From: Bacillus sp. RO2
GTDB lineage: Bacteria; Bacillota; Bacilli; Bacillales; Bacillaceae_I
Direction: 5' to 3'
NCBI RefSeq assembly: GCF_012911845.1
Contig: NZ_JAAXCU010000042.1
Location: 1 to 64,000 of the forward strand
DNA length: 64,000 nt
The stretch's first letter is position 1, and the number at the start of each line of letters is the position of its first letter. Positions 42,230 through 51,129 of this stretch are shown piece after piece. The notes under the pieces are model-generated. The model searched no databases. It saw only the letters and a program-made list of their open reading frames with translations, and was not told where the DNA came from. Both the position numbers and the translations under genes were made by a program.

Positions 42230-42835
42230 ATGGAATTTATTGAATTCATTAAAGAACTACTAACAATGGAGAATTTACTTGAGGTTCTGGAGGAATATCA
42301 ATCCTTTGGTCCATTACCAGGTTTTTTATTGGTGGTACTGGAAGCTTTCCTTCCTTTTTTACCCTTGATTGTCATTGTGATGGCCAATGCGGCAGCTTTC
42401 GGTCTATGGCTGGGGTTTCTCATTTCATGGGCAGGCTCAGTGGTAGGAGCGGTAATTGTCTACTATCTTGTACATAAATTAAAAAGAAGCCGAAGAATTC
42501 AAGCTTTGCTTAGAAAAGAAAAGATTCGGAAAATGATGTCTTGGATTGAAAGACATGGTTTCGGCCCTATATTCCTTTTGCTATGTTTTCCTTTTACACC
42601 ATCATTCTTAATCAACGTGGTTGCCGGCCTCTCGAAAATAAAATTTTATCAATTTTTTCTTGCACTGGTAGCTGGTAAAATGGTGATGATTTTTACCATT
42701 AGTTATATTGGCTATGACATCCTATCCTTTATTCGCGCGCCGATAAAAACGGCCATTGCCATTACTATCATGTTAGTTTTATGGTTTATCGGTAAAAAAG
42801 TAGAACTTCGTCTACAACTATCAGGAGAAAAATAA
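42230..42835 (+). CDS. yhjE: TVP38/TMEM64 family membrane protein YhjE
   Basis: A 201-residue membrane protein of the TVP38/TMEM64 (DedA-like, VTT domain) family. Hydrophobic helices at about 30-55, 60-85, 110-130 (FGPIFLLLCFPFTPSFLINV), 138-160 and 170-190. The motif FPFTPSFLINVVAGLSKIKF is the family's conserved re-entrant region. Such proteins are lipid scramblases or carrier-lipid flippases in related families; for YhjE the role is not known. It precedes sipV as in B. subtilis. Confidence 0.85.
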   Translation: MEFIEFIKELLTMENLLEVLEEYQSFGPLPGFLLVVLEAFLPFLPLIVIVMANAAAFGLWLGFLISWAGSVVGAVIVYYLVHKLKRSRRIQALLRKEKIRKMMSWIERHGFGPIFLLLCFPFTPSFLINVVAGLSKIKFYQFFLALVAGKMVMIFTISYIGYDILSFIRAPIKTAIAITIMLVLWFIGKKVELRLQLSGEK

Positions 42836-42914
42836 ACAATTGTTTGTAAAAATTCAGTATATTATGATAATATTGAAGTACAAAAGACCTAGATAGACTT
42901 TCGGGGGTTATGAA

Positions 42915-43472
42915 TTGAAAGAAAAGATCACAAAACGTAAATCAGCAATGAAATGGTTGGTTGTCACATTCCTTTTGGTGCTTATGATTCGTGCGCTTTT
43001 CTTTTCTAATTATATTGTAGAAGGGCATTCTATGAATCCTACATTGGAGCAGGGGAATTTCCTAATGGTCAATAAAATGGTTTACTCCTTTACCAAGCCA
43101 GAACGATTTGATGTCGTTGTTTTTCAACAAGATGATGAAGATATCCATTACGTAAAAAGAGTAATTGGGTTGCCTGGTGACCAAATTGAATACAAGCAAG
43201 ATATGCTTTATGTAAATGGAGAGCTCGTGACAGAGCCATTTATCTCTCCTGAAAACTTAAAAATATTTGGTGGCAACTTTACAGGAGATTTTTCGCTAGA
43301 AGAGTTAACGGGCGAAGAAGAAGTACCGAAAGGGCATGTGTTTGTAATAGGAGATAACAGATTAAACAGCTTGGACAGCAGGCATTTTGGTTTTGTAAGA
43401 ATAGAAGACATCGTCGGAAAAGTCCATGTCCGCTACTGGCCATTTAATGAATTTAATACGACTTTCAAGTAA
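42915..43472 (+). CDS. sipV: Type I signal peptidase (SipV-like)
   Basis: A 185-residue membrane-anchored signal peptidase I. One N-terminal helix (about 13-31), then the catalytic Ser 39 in VEGHSMNPTLEQG and general-base Lys 81 in HYVKRVIGLPGD. GDNRLNSLDSRHFGFV is the conserved box E. It cuts signal peptides from secreted proteins outside the membrane. The start is TTG 42915 with GGGGG at 8 nt. The pairing with yhjE supports SipV rather than SipS/T. Confidence 0.92.
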   Translation: MKEKITKRKSAMKWLVVTFLLVLMIRALFFSNYIVEGHSMNPTLEQGNFLMVNKMVYSFTKPERFDVVVFQQDDEDIHYVKRVIGLPGDQIEYKQDMLYVNGELVTEPFISPENLKIFGGNFTGDFSLEELTGEEEVPKGHVFVIGDNRLNSLDSRHFGFVRIEDIVGKVHVRYWPFNEFNTTFK

Positions 43473-43506
43473 AGAACAGCTTTTGTTAGGATTAGCTGTT
43501 CTTTTT
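43472..43506 (+). terminator. Terminator of sipV
   Basis: AAGAACAGCT (43472-43481) and AGCTGTTCTT (43494-43503) form a perfect 10-bp stem with a T-run. Confidence 0.88.
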
Positions 43507-43580
43507 AATGTTTTTACACTCTTAAATCATTATAATAGAAAGTAATAGATTTAAAATTCAGAAAAAAGGAGGACAGGTAG

Positions 43581-46500
43581 ATGCTTTCTCAAGAAACCGT
43601 ATTGCAGACTAAGATCACGACACCTACAGTCAAAGAACACGTTCTTAGAAGGGTTAAAATTGCAAGAAAAATGAAAGCGGTTACTAACTTCGGCGTCACC
43701 GTTGTTCACTCCGGTCCGGGATATGGAAAGAGCACAATTGTTGCCTCCTTCGCACCTACTTTTGATGCCATCTCCTGTTGGTACACCGCAACGGATTTTG
43801 ATGATGAATTAATCCCCTTTCTTCGATATGTTGTCCACTCAATCAGAACCAGGAAAAATCAATTTGGAGAAGGTATATTAAGATATTTGAACAAGATGGA
43901 CCGTTATATTCGTGAGGAGGAAATTCAAGATCTATGCTCACTATTTATCAATGAAATAGCGCATATAAATGGACCTCTGGTTTTAATTATAGATGATTTT
44001 CACTTTGTACAGAAAAACCCTGACATCGTTACATGGTTCCACTGGTTGCTACAGCATTTCCCGAGTAATCTTCATGTCATTCTCATCACAAGGGAAAGGC
44101 CAGATTGGGAAGTTATTACGGCAATGAAGGTGAAGAATGAACTTTTGGAAATAACAGAGGAAGATCTCAAATTTTCCAGGGAAGAGGTGGAAGTGCTTCT
44201 CGAAGATATTTATATGTTGGAAGTTAATGATGACGATATTGAACAAATCTACTCCTTATCAGAAGGCTGGGTCATGGCGTTAGGTCTATTGAGTCAAAGG
44301 CTTGTAGAAGAAACATCCACATCCGGTTTGCTCACACCGCAAGGGAAATTGGAAGACCTATTCAAATACTTGGCGACTGAAGTGTTCATGAAGCAGACAC
44401 CGATGATTCAGCAGTTCTTGGAACAGACCTCGATAATGGATGTGCTTAACGGGGAAATGTGTGATGAGGTCTTGGGGATAAATGGGTCCAATTATATCTT
44501 GCAGTCCTTGACAGAGCGTCACCTGTTCATTAACGTAACAGGAAAAAACCAATATCGTTATCATGCGCTTTTTAAAGAATTTCTCGAAAGAAGATTTATA
44601 GGGCAAGAAGAACAATTCTTGCTTTTGCATAAACGCTGTGCAAGATGGTATATGAAACAGCGGGACATTCTCCCGGCAATCTCACATTTTGAAAAGATAG
44701 GCGATTTCTCCTCTATAGGCGTTCTCATTCATGAGCATGGAATGCAATTGATGGAACAAGGACAACTTTCCTACGTCTTGGAAAAACTGCTCAAAATTTC
44801 TGATGAAATAAAAGTTCGATATTATATGCTTTGGTATATACAAGGAGAGATTCTTCGTTACCGATGTCTTTATGAGGAAGCCGAAACGGCATATAGAAAT
44901 GGACTGGATGCTGCCAGAAACTCCCGAGATATACTTGTAATCATAAGGTCTTTGAAAGGAATTGCAAAAATTTATCTAGACACCATCCAACCCATTAAAG
45001 CCGAAAGAGTCCTGTCGGAAGCGATTATGCTAATAGAAGCATGCCCCATTGAAAAGAAGGAAGAAAATCAATTGTATGCCATCATGGCAGAGAATTTTTT
45101 AAATGCAGGGCATGCACCTAAAGCGCTGGAATGGTTCGATAAGCTTGATGTTGTTTATAAACAGGAGGAGGCAGGAAACCTAGAAGCACGAATCTTTTTG
45201 CGTTCAGGCAACCTGCATAGAGCGAAAAAACTCCTTCTCCATAAGAAAAAAGATCACACAGAAGGCACACTGCAGCAGTCTCACCGTGAGACAGATCTTC
45301 TATTATCCCTTGTGGAAGCATTCATGGGAAATGCAGACCAGGCAAAAAAACTGGCTGATGCAGGAATTAAACAAGGCATTAAACTTCAAGCTCCGTTTGT
45401 AGAGGCTTGTGGCTGGATTCGTTTAGGTCATGCTGTTCAGTTAATGGAGATTTATGATAGTGCGCTTGCTAAGGAATGTTATCAGACTGCACTTGAAATT
45501 ATGGAAGAGCTGAATGTGTCAAGAGGAAAAGCAGAAGCGAATATGGGCTTATGTATATTGCACACCAATCAAGGTGCCTATGAGAAAGCCATACTATGTG
45601 GAGAAGAGGCGTTGAAAGAAACCGAAGAAGTAAAAGATAATTGGCTTTCTGGTCTCATTTATCTCGCAATGAAAATAGCTTGTATTCACCATAGGAAGTG
45701 GGATAAGGCAGATTATTACGGTCTCCGTGCGAGCAGGCTTCTTCGTAATTGCGGCGATCAGTATGCAGAATTGTTGCTGTCTTTCTGGAAATCCTTCTAC
45801 TACTTTGAACGGCAGGAGTGGGAAGAATTTACACAATCGATGAATGTATTTTTAAACTTCTTACAAACTGGCAACTATGAATATATACTATCTAACAGAA
45901 CGACCTTTGGGCCAAACGATCTTCAACAATTCACTCCGCTACTAATGGAAGCCCAAAATAGGGAGATTCAGCCTGCGTACGTTAGTTCTTTACTGAATGA
46001 GCTTGGCTTTTCTCATATCCAGAACCATCCAGGTTATACGTTGAAAGTCCAAACACTAGGAAACTTCAAAGTCTGGCTCGGTCAGAAGGAAGTAGGGGCA
46101 AAAGATTGGCAGCGTGCAAAAGCTAAAGAGCTGCTAGAGTTCTTTGTCACAAAAAGAAACAAGCAATTAGTTAAAGATGAAATTTTTGCAGCTCTTTGGC
46201 CAAATGTCCCTGAGAAAACGGTACAAAGAGATTTTAAAGTAGCATTAAACGCACTGAACAATGCATTGGAACCTGTGAGAAAAGCTAGAACCGATCCTTT
46301 CTTTATTCAAAGAGAGGGGAATTCATATGGATTGAACCCAAGCTGCGGCTATGTTCTGGATTGTAGTGAATTTGAAAGTTATGCTTCATCTGGACTGGAA
46401 GAACAGGAGCCTGCAAGGGCCATTACTTATTTAGAAAAAGCGTTGGCTTTATATAAGGGAGATTTCCTTCCTGACCAGAAATATGCAGATTGGTGTTTGA

Positions 46501-46799
46501 ATGAAAGGGAGAGACTGCTGGTCTACTACCTGCGATGCAGTGAAAAACTTGCACAACTTTTGGTCGCTCGGAAGGAATTTGATACCGCTATACAATTATG
46601 CGAGAAGGTTATTGAAAAGGACCCGACTTGGGAAGAAGCCTATCGCTTGCTGATGTTTTGTTATTATCACAAAAACAATCGTTCACAAGCCATAAAATGG
46701 TTTTCAAAATGCAAACATTATTTGGAAAGTGAGCTTGGCGTAGAACCGATGTTCTCGACGAAAAAGATGTACGACATGGTGCTTGGAAAAGCCAACTAA
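43581..46799 (+). CDS. Large MalT-type ATPase regulator with BTAD output domain
   Basis: A 1072-residue STAND-type regulator. The N-terminal NTPase has the Walker A loop GPGYGKST (45-52) and VLIIDDFHFVQKN as Walker B. The middle (about 330-800) is a series of TPR-like helical repeats (FEKIGDFSSIGVLIHEHGMQ; EEAETAYRNGLDAARNS), typical of ligand-sensing MalT-family arms. The C-terminus is not a LuxR HTH but an OmpR-type winged helix (about 820-915, VQTLGNFKVWLGQKEVGAKD; RDFKVALNALNNAL) plus a bacterial transcriptional activator domain (about 925-1070), as in SARP regulators. It lies before the Liv operon, whose promoter carries 11-bp direct repeats, and is its likely activator. Confidence 0.88.
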   Translation: MLSQETVLQTKITTPTVKEHVLRRVKIARKMKAVTNFGVTVVHSGPGYGKSTIVASFAPTFDAISCWYTATDFDDELIPFLRYVVHSIRTRKNQFGEGILRYLNKMDRYIREEEIQDLCSLFINEIAHINGPLVLIIDDFHFVQKNPDIVTWFHWLLQHFPSNLHVILITRERPDWEVITAMKVKNELLEITEEDLKFSREEVEVLLEDIYMLEVNDDDIEQIYSLSEGWVMALGLLSQRLVEETSTSGLLTPQGKLEDLFKYLATEVFMKQTPMIQQFLEQTSIMDVLNGEMCDEVLGINGSNYILQSLTERHLFINVTGKNQYRYHALFKEFLERRFIGQEEQFLLLHKRCARWYMKQRDILPAISHFEKIGDFSSIGVLIHEHGMQLMEQGQLSYVLEKLLKISDEIKVRYYMLWYIQGEILRYRCLYEEAETAYRNGLDAARNSRDILVIIRSLKGIAKIYLDTIQPIKAERVLSEAIMLIEACPIEKKEENQLYAIMAENFLNAGHAPKALEWFDKLDVVYKQEEAGNLEARIFLRSGNLHRAKKLLLHKKKDHTEGTLQQSHRETDLLLSLVEAFMGNADQAKKLADAGIKQGIKLQAPFVEACGWIRLGHAVQLMEIYDSALAKECYQTALEIMEELNVSRGKAEANMGLCILHTNQGAYEKAILCGEEALKETEEVKDNWLSGLIYLAMKIACIHHRKWDKADYYGLRASRLLRNCGDQYAELLLSFWKSFYYFERQEWEEFTQSMNVFLNFLQTGNYEYILSNRTTFGPNDLQQFTPLLMEAQNREIQPAYVSSLLNELGFSHIQNHPGYTLKVQTLGNFKVWLGQKEVGAKDWQRAKAKELLEFFVTKRNKQLVKDEIFAALWPNVPEKTVQRDFKVALNALNNALEPVRKARTDPFFIQREGNSYGLNPSCGYVLDCSEFESYASSGLEEQEPARAITYLEKALALYKGDFLPDQKYADWCLNERERLLVYYLRCSEKLAQLLVARKEFDTAIQLCEKVIEKDPTWEEAYRLLMFCYYHKNNRSQAIKWFSKCKHYLESELGVEPMFSTKKMYDMVLGKAN

Positions 46800-46800
46800 C

Positions 46801-46825
46801 CCCGCCTTGATGGTGGGTTTTTTTA
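46801..46825 (+). terminator. Terminator of the BTAD regulator gene
   Basis: CCCGCC (46802-46807) pairs with GGTGGG (46813-46818), then seven T. Confidence 0.8.
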
Positions 46826-46844
46826 TAAGAAAAGTTTAAAACGG

Positions 46845-46968
46845 TTGATTTCCGTTCCAGGCGCTTCGCTTGCCTGCGGGCGGTCCGTGAGCCTCCTCGG
46901 ACAAGCCTGCGGGGTCTCACCTGTCCCTTCCTCCCGCGGGCGTCTACGCGCCTTCCACTCCAATCAAC
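46845..46968 (+). repeat. Type A interspersed repeat
   Basis: GTTGATTTCCGTTCCAGG to CCTTCCACTCCAATCAAC; ends are inverted (GTTGATT / AATCAAC). Confidence 0.87.
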
Positions 46969-47056
46969 AAAGTGACTTCATTCACCTAAGATAGTAATAA
47001 AAGGTATCTACCCAAATTAACTGAAAGTACATAAACGTTTCGTTCTCATAATTTAT

Positions 47057-47241
47057 AGCTGTTGATTGGAGCAAAAGGCGTAGACTCCTCGAAAATGCTA
47101 CGCATTTTCTTCGTGCGATGTATCGCTGCCGGAGCCTTCCTTGTCCTGAGGGAGATAGCGGTAGCTTGAGACCCCGCAGCGTAGCGAGGAGGCTCAAGCA
47201 CCGCCCCTAGGAAAGCGAAGCCATTTGCGGAAATCAACAGC
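47057..47241 (-). repeat. Type B interspersed repeat, expanded by an insert
   Basis: AGCTGTTGATTGGAGC to GCGGAAATCAACAGC, but about 58 nt longer than other copies. The insert, after GACTCCT, has two hairpins: GAAAATGC-TAC-GCATTTTC (47091-47109) and GCGAT-GT-ATCGC (47115-47126). Confidence 0.82.
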
Positions 47242-47278
47242 GGTGTCTAAACAACATCTTAAGTCAAAGACTTTTTCA

Positions 47279-47352
47279 GCAGCTTCCAGCGGAGCAAGGA
47301 GGCTGAAGCAACCGCTCCTAGGAAAGCGAAGTCATTTGTGGAAATCAACAGT
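47279..47352 (-). repeat. Type B interspersed repeat, fragment
   Basis: Carries CTCCTAGGAAAGCGAAG and GGAAATCAACAG, the end half of an inverted type B unit. With the two units above it fills most of 46826-47400; no gene is supported there. Confidence 0.7.
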
Positions 47353-47415
47353 GGAGAATAACCACACAACAAAAAAAGAACCGGGCGGTTGTTTTCCGTG
47401 TAGCAAGCTTCGCTT

Positions 47416-47432
47416 TGTAACCCATTTGTAAC
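47416..47432 (+). promoter_or_regulatory. TGTAAC direct repeats before the Liv operon
   Basis: TGTAAC at 47416-47421 and 47427-47432, exactly 11 bp apart, about 60 nt before the start codon and about 9 nt before a possible -10 (TTAAGC). Direct repeats at 11-bp period placed just upstream of -10 are how SARP/BTAD-type winged-helix activators bind. An equal pair precedes the acyl-CoA ligase gene at 58.3 kb. Confidence 0.55.
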
Positions 47433-47492
47433 CACCTCGTCTTAAGCTGAAACTACAACTTAAACACATTAATGGGTTAAGGGGGAAGGTAA

Positions 47493-48716
47493 ATGAGAAA
47501 GTGGAAGACAGGATTTCTGCTTATGTGTGCACTGATGTTGGTGTTGGCAGGCTGTAGCGACAGCAAAGCCGGAACGGAAACAGATTCAAGTGGCGATGGA
47601 GATCAAAAGGTAATCAAGGTGGGTGTGCTCGCTTCTTTAACTGGTGCGCTTGAAACGTATGGGAAGCAAACGGTTCAGGGCTTTGAACTTGGTCTTGAAT
47701 ATGCAACAGAAGGAACAATGGAAGTAAACGGGCACAAGATAGAGTTTGTAGTGGAAGACACCGAAACAAAACCGGAAGTGGCGATTCAAAAAGCGACTAA
47801 ACTATTGGAAGAAGATGAGGTAGATTTCCTAGTCGGATCTTCAAGCTCTGGAGACACTTTAGCGGTACTGCCTCTTGCAGAAGAGTATGAAAAGGTGATG
47901 TTGGTGGAACCAGCAGTGGCAGATAGTATTACGGGAGCAGATTGGAACAAATATATTTTCCGTACATCAAGAAATTCCTCTCAAGATGCAGTGGCTGGAG
48001 CAGCTGCAATTGCAGGGGATGGAGTGAAGATTGCGACATTGGCACCAGATTATTCTTTTGGTCATGATGGAGTGGCTGCATTCAAAGAAGCAGCATTGGA
48101 ACTTGGTGCTGATATTGTACTTGAAGAATATGCAGATCCTGCTGCAACTGATTTTACATCCAATATCCAAAAGATTTTAGATGCAGATCCTGACTATCTC
48201 TTTGTTGTATGGGCAGGTGCCAATTCTCCTTGGAATCAGATATCCGATATGAAAGTACAAGAAAGAGGAATCAAGATTTCTACAGGTGCTCCTGATATTG
48301 CGGCATTACACACGATGGAACAGTTAATCGGAATGGAAGGGTTCTCTGTTTACTACCATACACTTCCTGATAATCCAGTCAATGATTGGTTGGTGGAAAA
48401 ACATAAAGAAAAGTTCAACGGGGAAGTTCCGGACCTGTTTACTCCAGGCGGAATGACGGCTGCCATCGCTATCGTGGAAGCACTAAAGAAAACAGAGGGA
48501 GATACGGATTCCGATTTAATCATAGAAACAATGGAAGGAATGAGCTTTGATACACCAAAAGGTCAAATGACGTTCCGAGCTGAGGATCATCAAGCTATGC
48601 AAACTTTATATGCTGTGCGTCTGGAGAAAGTGGATGGATTCGACTATCCAGTACCTGTGTTAATGAGGGAGCTATCTCCAGAGGAAACAGCTCCTCCAAT
48701 CCGTAACAATCAATAA
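47493..48716 (+). CDS. Liv-type ABC transporter substrate-binding lipoprotein
   Basis: A 407-residue periplasmic-binding-protein (type 1) lipoprotein. Signal peptide with lipobox LAGC (Cys about 21), then VIKVGVLASLTGALETYGKQ and DTETKPEVAIQKATKLLEED, which are features of LivJ/LivK receptors; FLVGSSSSGDTLAVLPLAEE contains the ligand-binding Ser-rich loop. The ligand is unknown: an amino acid or another carboxylate such as an aromatic acid or amide. It is the first gene of the transporter operon, with AAGGGGGAAGG as ribosome site. Confidence 0.9.
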   Translation: MRKWKTGFLLMCALMLVLAGCSDSKAGTETDSSGDGDQKVIKVGVLASLTGALETYGKQTVQGFELGLEYATEGTMEVNGHKIEFVVEDTETKPEVAIQKATKLLEEDEVDFLVGSSSSGDTLAVLPLAEEYEKVMLVEPAVADSITGADWNKYIFRTSRNSSQDAVAGAAAIAGDGVKIATLAPDYSFGHDGVAAFKEAALELGADIVLEEYADPAATDFTSNIQKILDADPDYLFVVWAGANSPWNQISDMKVQERGIKISTGAPDIAALHTMEQLIGMEGFSVYYHTLPDNPVNDWLVEKHKEKFNGEVPDLFTPGGMTAAIAIVEALKKTEGDTDSDLIIETMEGMSFDTPKGQMTFRAEDHQAMQTLYAVRLEKVDGFDYPVPVLMRELSPEETAPPIRNNQ

Positions 48717-48724
48717 GTAGAAGT

Positions 48725-48753
48725 GGAACTTTGGAGCAATGCTCTAAAGTTCC
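48725..48753 (+). other. Strong intercistronic hairpin after the receptor gene
   Basis: GGAACTTTGGAGC and GCTCTAAAGTTCC form a 13-bp stem with a 3-nt loop. There is no T-run, so it is more likely an mRNA stabiliser or partial attenuator that keeps receptor mRNA above the downstream genes than a full terminator. Confidence 0.75.
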
Positions 48754-48791
48754 TTCGTGTTATTACATATCGATAAAAGGAGGTACACACT

Positions 48792-49559
48792 TTGAATCCC
48801 ATATTGGAGACTAAGGAATTAACCATTGCTTTTGGTGGCCATGTTGCGGTGGATCATGTGAATTTTACTGTGGAGCCTTTCCACTTCAAATCCATCATCG
48901 GGCCAAATGGAGCGGGGAAAACTACATTTTTCAACCTCTTAAGCGGACAGTTGAAGCCTACAAAGGGAGAGGTGATTTGGAAAGGGGAGGACATAACCAA
49001 ACTATCCCCTATGAGACGGACTAGGAAAGGTATCGGGAGGTCGTTTCAGATTACTAATGTATTTCCAAATCTAACAGTCTTGGAAAATGTGCGGTTGGCT
49101 GTGCAGTCTCAACGGGGAGTCAGGTATAACATGCTTTCCCACTTCCAACATTTCAAGGAGTTTGAAGAGCGGTCATTGGATTTATTGAAGACGGTCCTTC
49201 TGGATGAAAAAGCTTCATCACTTGCAAAAAACTTGGCACATGGAGAAAAGAGAAAACTTGAAATTGCCATGCTTTTAGCGCTTGAAACGGAACTGCTTCT
49301 TTTGGATGAACCAACGGCAGGTATGTCGATTGAAGAAGTACCGGCAATTCTGGAGGTTATTAAACTAATAAAAGCTAAGGGAGACAGGACCATCATACTG
49401 ATTGAACATAAAATGGACATGATATTAGACTTGTCTGATTCTGTTACGGTACTTTTCAATGGGAAATTGTTAGCGGACGGTACACCGCAAGAGATCATGA
49501 ATAATGAAACTGTCCAGTCTGCGTATTTGGGAGGATTGTATGATGACAACGCTTCTTAA
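48792..49559 (+). CDS. livG: Liv-type ABC transporter ATPase (LivG)
   Basis: A 255-residue ABC ATPase. Walker A is GPNGAGKTTFFN (about 37-48), then RSFQITNVFPNLTVLENV (Q-loop), the signature AHGEKRKLEIAM near 155, Walker B LLLLDEPTAGMS and H-loop IIHLIEHKMD-like (IILIEHKMDMI). This matches LivG, including the long middle insert. TTG start at 48792 with AGGAGG; it overlaps livF. Confidence 0.92.
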   Translation: MNPILETKELTIAFGGHVAVDHVNFTVEPFHFKSIIGPNGAGKTTFFNLLSGQLKPTKGEVIWKGEDITKLSPMRRTRKGIGRSFQITNVFPNLTVLENVRLAVQSQRGVRYNMLSHFQHFKEFEERSLDLLKTVLLDEKASSLAKNLAHGEKRKLEIAMLLALETELLLLDEPTAGMSIEEVPAILEVIKLIKAKGDRTIILIEHKMDMILDLSDSVTVLFNGKLLADGTPQEIMNNETVQSAYLGGLYDDNAS

Positions 49560-50250
49560 AGTGGAAAAGATTCAAACATATATTGAACAGTTTCATATTT
49601 TGCAAGGTGTTGATTTTGAAGCGAAACAAGGAGAAGTTACCGTACTGCTAGGGAGAAACGGGGCAGGGAAAACGACAACTCTCAGAAGTGTGATGGGACT
49701 TAATCCTCCTCAACAGGGTTCTATCGTGTTTAATGGGCAGGATATTACCGGAATGGCAACGTATGATATTGCGAATATAGGAATTGGTTATGTTCCAGAA
49801 GATCAAGGGGTGTTTGGAGAACTGACAGTGGAAGAGAACATGAAGGTTGCCATGAAAAAAACAGATGAAGAAACCCTTGCGAAATTAGATTGGGTTTTAG
49901 ACTTGTTTCCCGACTTAAAAACATACTGGAAAAAGCGTGGCGGGAACTTAAGCGGCGGCCAAAAGCAGATGCTTGCGATTTCCCGAGCCTATATTAATGA
50001 TAGCAAGTTGCTATTAATTGATGAACCTAGTAAGGGGCTAGCTCCAATTATGGTGGAAAAGGTGATGGACTCCATCCAGCAGATGAAAAAAGAAACGAGC
50101 ATTATACTAGTAGAACAGAATTTTTATATGGCAAGTACAATTGGGGATTGCTTCTATATATTGGATGACGGGAAGACCGTTCACCATGGTCATATGCATG
50201 AGTTGAAGGAAGATGAGGAGCTCAGAAGGCAATATCTTGGGATTGCATAA
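49543..50250 (+). CDS. livF: Liv-type ABC transporter ATPase (LivF)
   Basis: A 235-residue ABC ATPase with Walker A LGRNGAGKTTTLRSVMG, signature NLSGGQKQMLAISRA, Walker B LLLIDEPSKGLAP and the H-loop IILVEQNFYMAS, typical of LivF. The start is ATG 49543 with GGGAGGA at 7 nt; ATG 49540 is adjacent. It overlaps the end of livG by 17 bp, so expression is coupled. Confidence 0.92.
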   Translation: MTTLLKVEKIQTYIEQFHILQGVDFEAKQGEVTVLLGRNGAGKTTTLRSVMGLNPPQQGSIVFNGQDITGMATYDIANIGIGYVPEDQGVFGELTVEENMKVAMKKTDEETLAKLDWVLDLFPDLKTYWKKRGGNLSGGQKQMLAISRAYINDSKLLLIDEPSKGLAPIMVEKVMDSIQQMKKETSIILVEQNFYMASTIGDCFYILDDGKTVHHGHMHELKEDEELRRQYLGIA

Positions 50251-50264
50251 AGGAGGGGCATATA

Positions 50265-51125
50265 GTGGATGTATTGGTGAATCTGACAGTAAACGGATTA
50301 GCAACAGGAATGTTGATTTTTTTGCTTGCTGCTGGTCTGACCTTGATATTTGGTTTAATGGATGTTCTTAACTTTGCCCATGGGGGGCTGTTTGCCTGGG
50401 GCGCCTTCTCAGGGATCTGGGTATATTCGGCAACAGGCAGCTTCATGATAGGAATCATTGCTGCAATTGGTACCGGTCTTATATTGGGGCTTGCGCTTGA
50501 GCGTTATATCATCCAGCCTGTCTATGGAAATCATGTTCAACAGATTCTGATTACGTTAGGAGTCATGCTAGTTTTAAGCGAAATGATTAAAGTGGTATTC
50601 GGTCCAAATCAGCTTAGCGCTAGAACTCCATCATATTTGAGTGGGAGCTGGGAGTTTGGGGATATCATCATCATCAAATACCGTTTGTTTATCATTATTA
50701 TAGGTACGCTTGTTTTCGCTGCAATCTTCTATATATTAAGAAACACTAAAATAGGCCTAATCGTACGAGCGGGTGTTATCAACAAAGAGATGGTGCAGGC
50801 ATTGGGCATCAACATAAAACGGGTGTTTATGCTCGTGTTTATGGCTGGGGCTGCAATGGCGGCACTGGGTGGTATGCTGCTTGGGCCATACTCCGGTGTC
50901 ATTTATGCAGAGATGGGGCTGGAGTTCGGGATTTTGGCATTCATTGTGGTGGTTATTGGGGGGATGGGAAGCATTACAGGTTCGGTGCTTGCAGCCATTT
51001 TGGTCGGATTAAGTGGTTCCTTTATGGCCTATTTCGTCCCGGATTTAGCATTGGCAGTGAACATGATGCTGATGACCATCGTTTTGATTTTCCGTCCACA
51101 AGGATTATTCGGGGTAAAGGGGTGA
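50265..51125 (+). CDS. livH: Liv-type ABC transporter permease (LivH)
   Basis: A 286-residue membrane protein with about eight hydrophobic helices. It starts VNLTVNGLATGMLIFLLAAG, then LTLIFGLMDVLNFAHGGLFA, the standard LivH N-terminal motif; GIVGVAGAMAALGG-like MAGAAMAALGGMLLGPYSGV follows. It forms the translocation pore with LivM. GTG start at 50265 with AGGAGGGG. Confidence 0.93.
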   Translation: MDVLVNLTVNGLATGMLIFLLAAGLTLIFGLMDVLNFAHGGLFAWGAFSGIWVYSATGSFMIGIIAAIGTGLILGLALERYIIQPVYGNHVQQILITLGVMLVLSEMIKVVFGPNQLSARTPSYLSGSWEFGDIIIIKYRLFIIIIGTLVFAAIFYILRNTKIGLIVRAGVINKEMVQALGINIKRVFMLVFMAGAAMAALGGMLLGPYSGVIYAEMGLEFGILAFIVVVIGGMGSITGSVLAAILVGLSGSFMAYFVPDLALAVNMMLMTIVLIFRPQGLFGVKG

Positions 51126-51129
51126 GAGG

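Noticed and set aside
46982-47237. Minus-strand frames of 71 and 63 codons over the expanded repeat
   Set aside because: They are the repeat read in other frames; the same peptide fragments recur at 311-499 and 61276-61513. There is no ribosome site and no conserved protein pattern.
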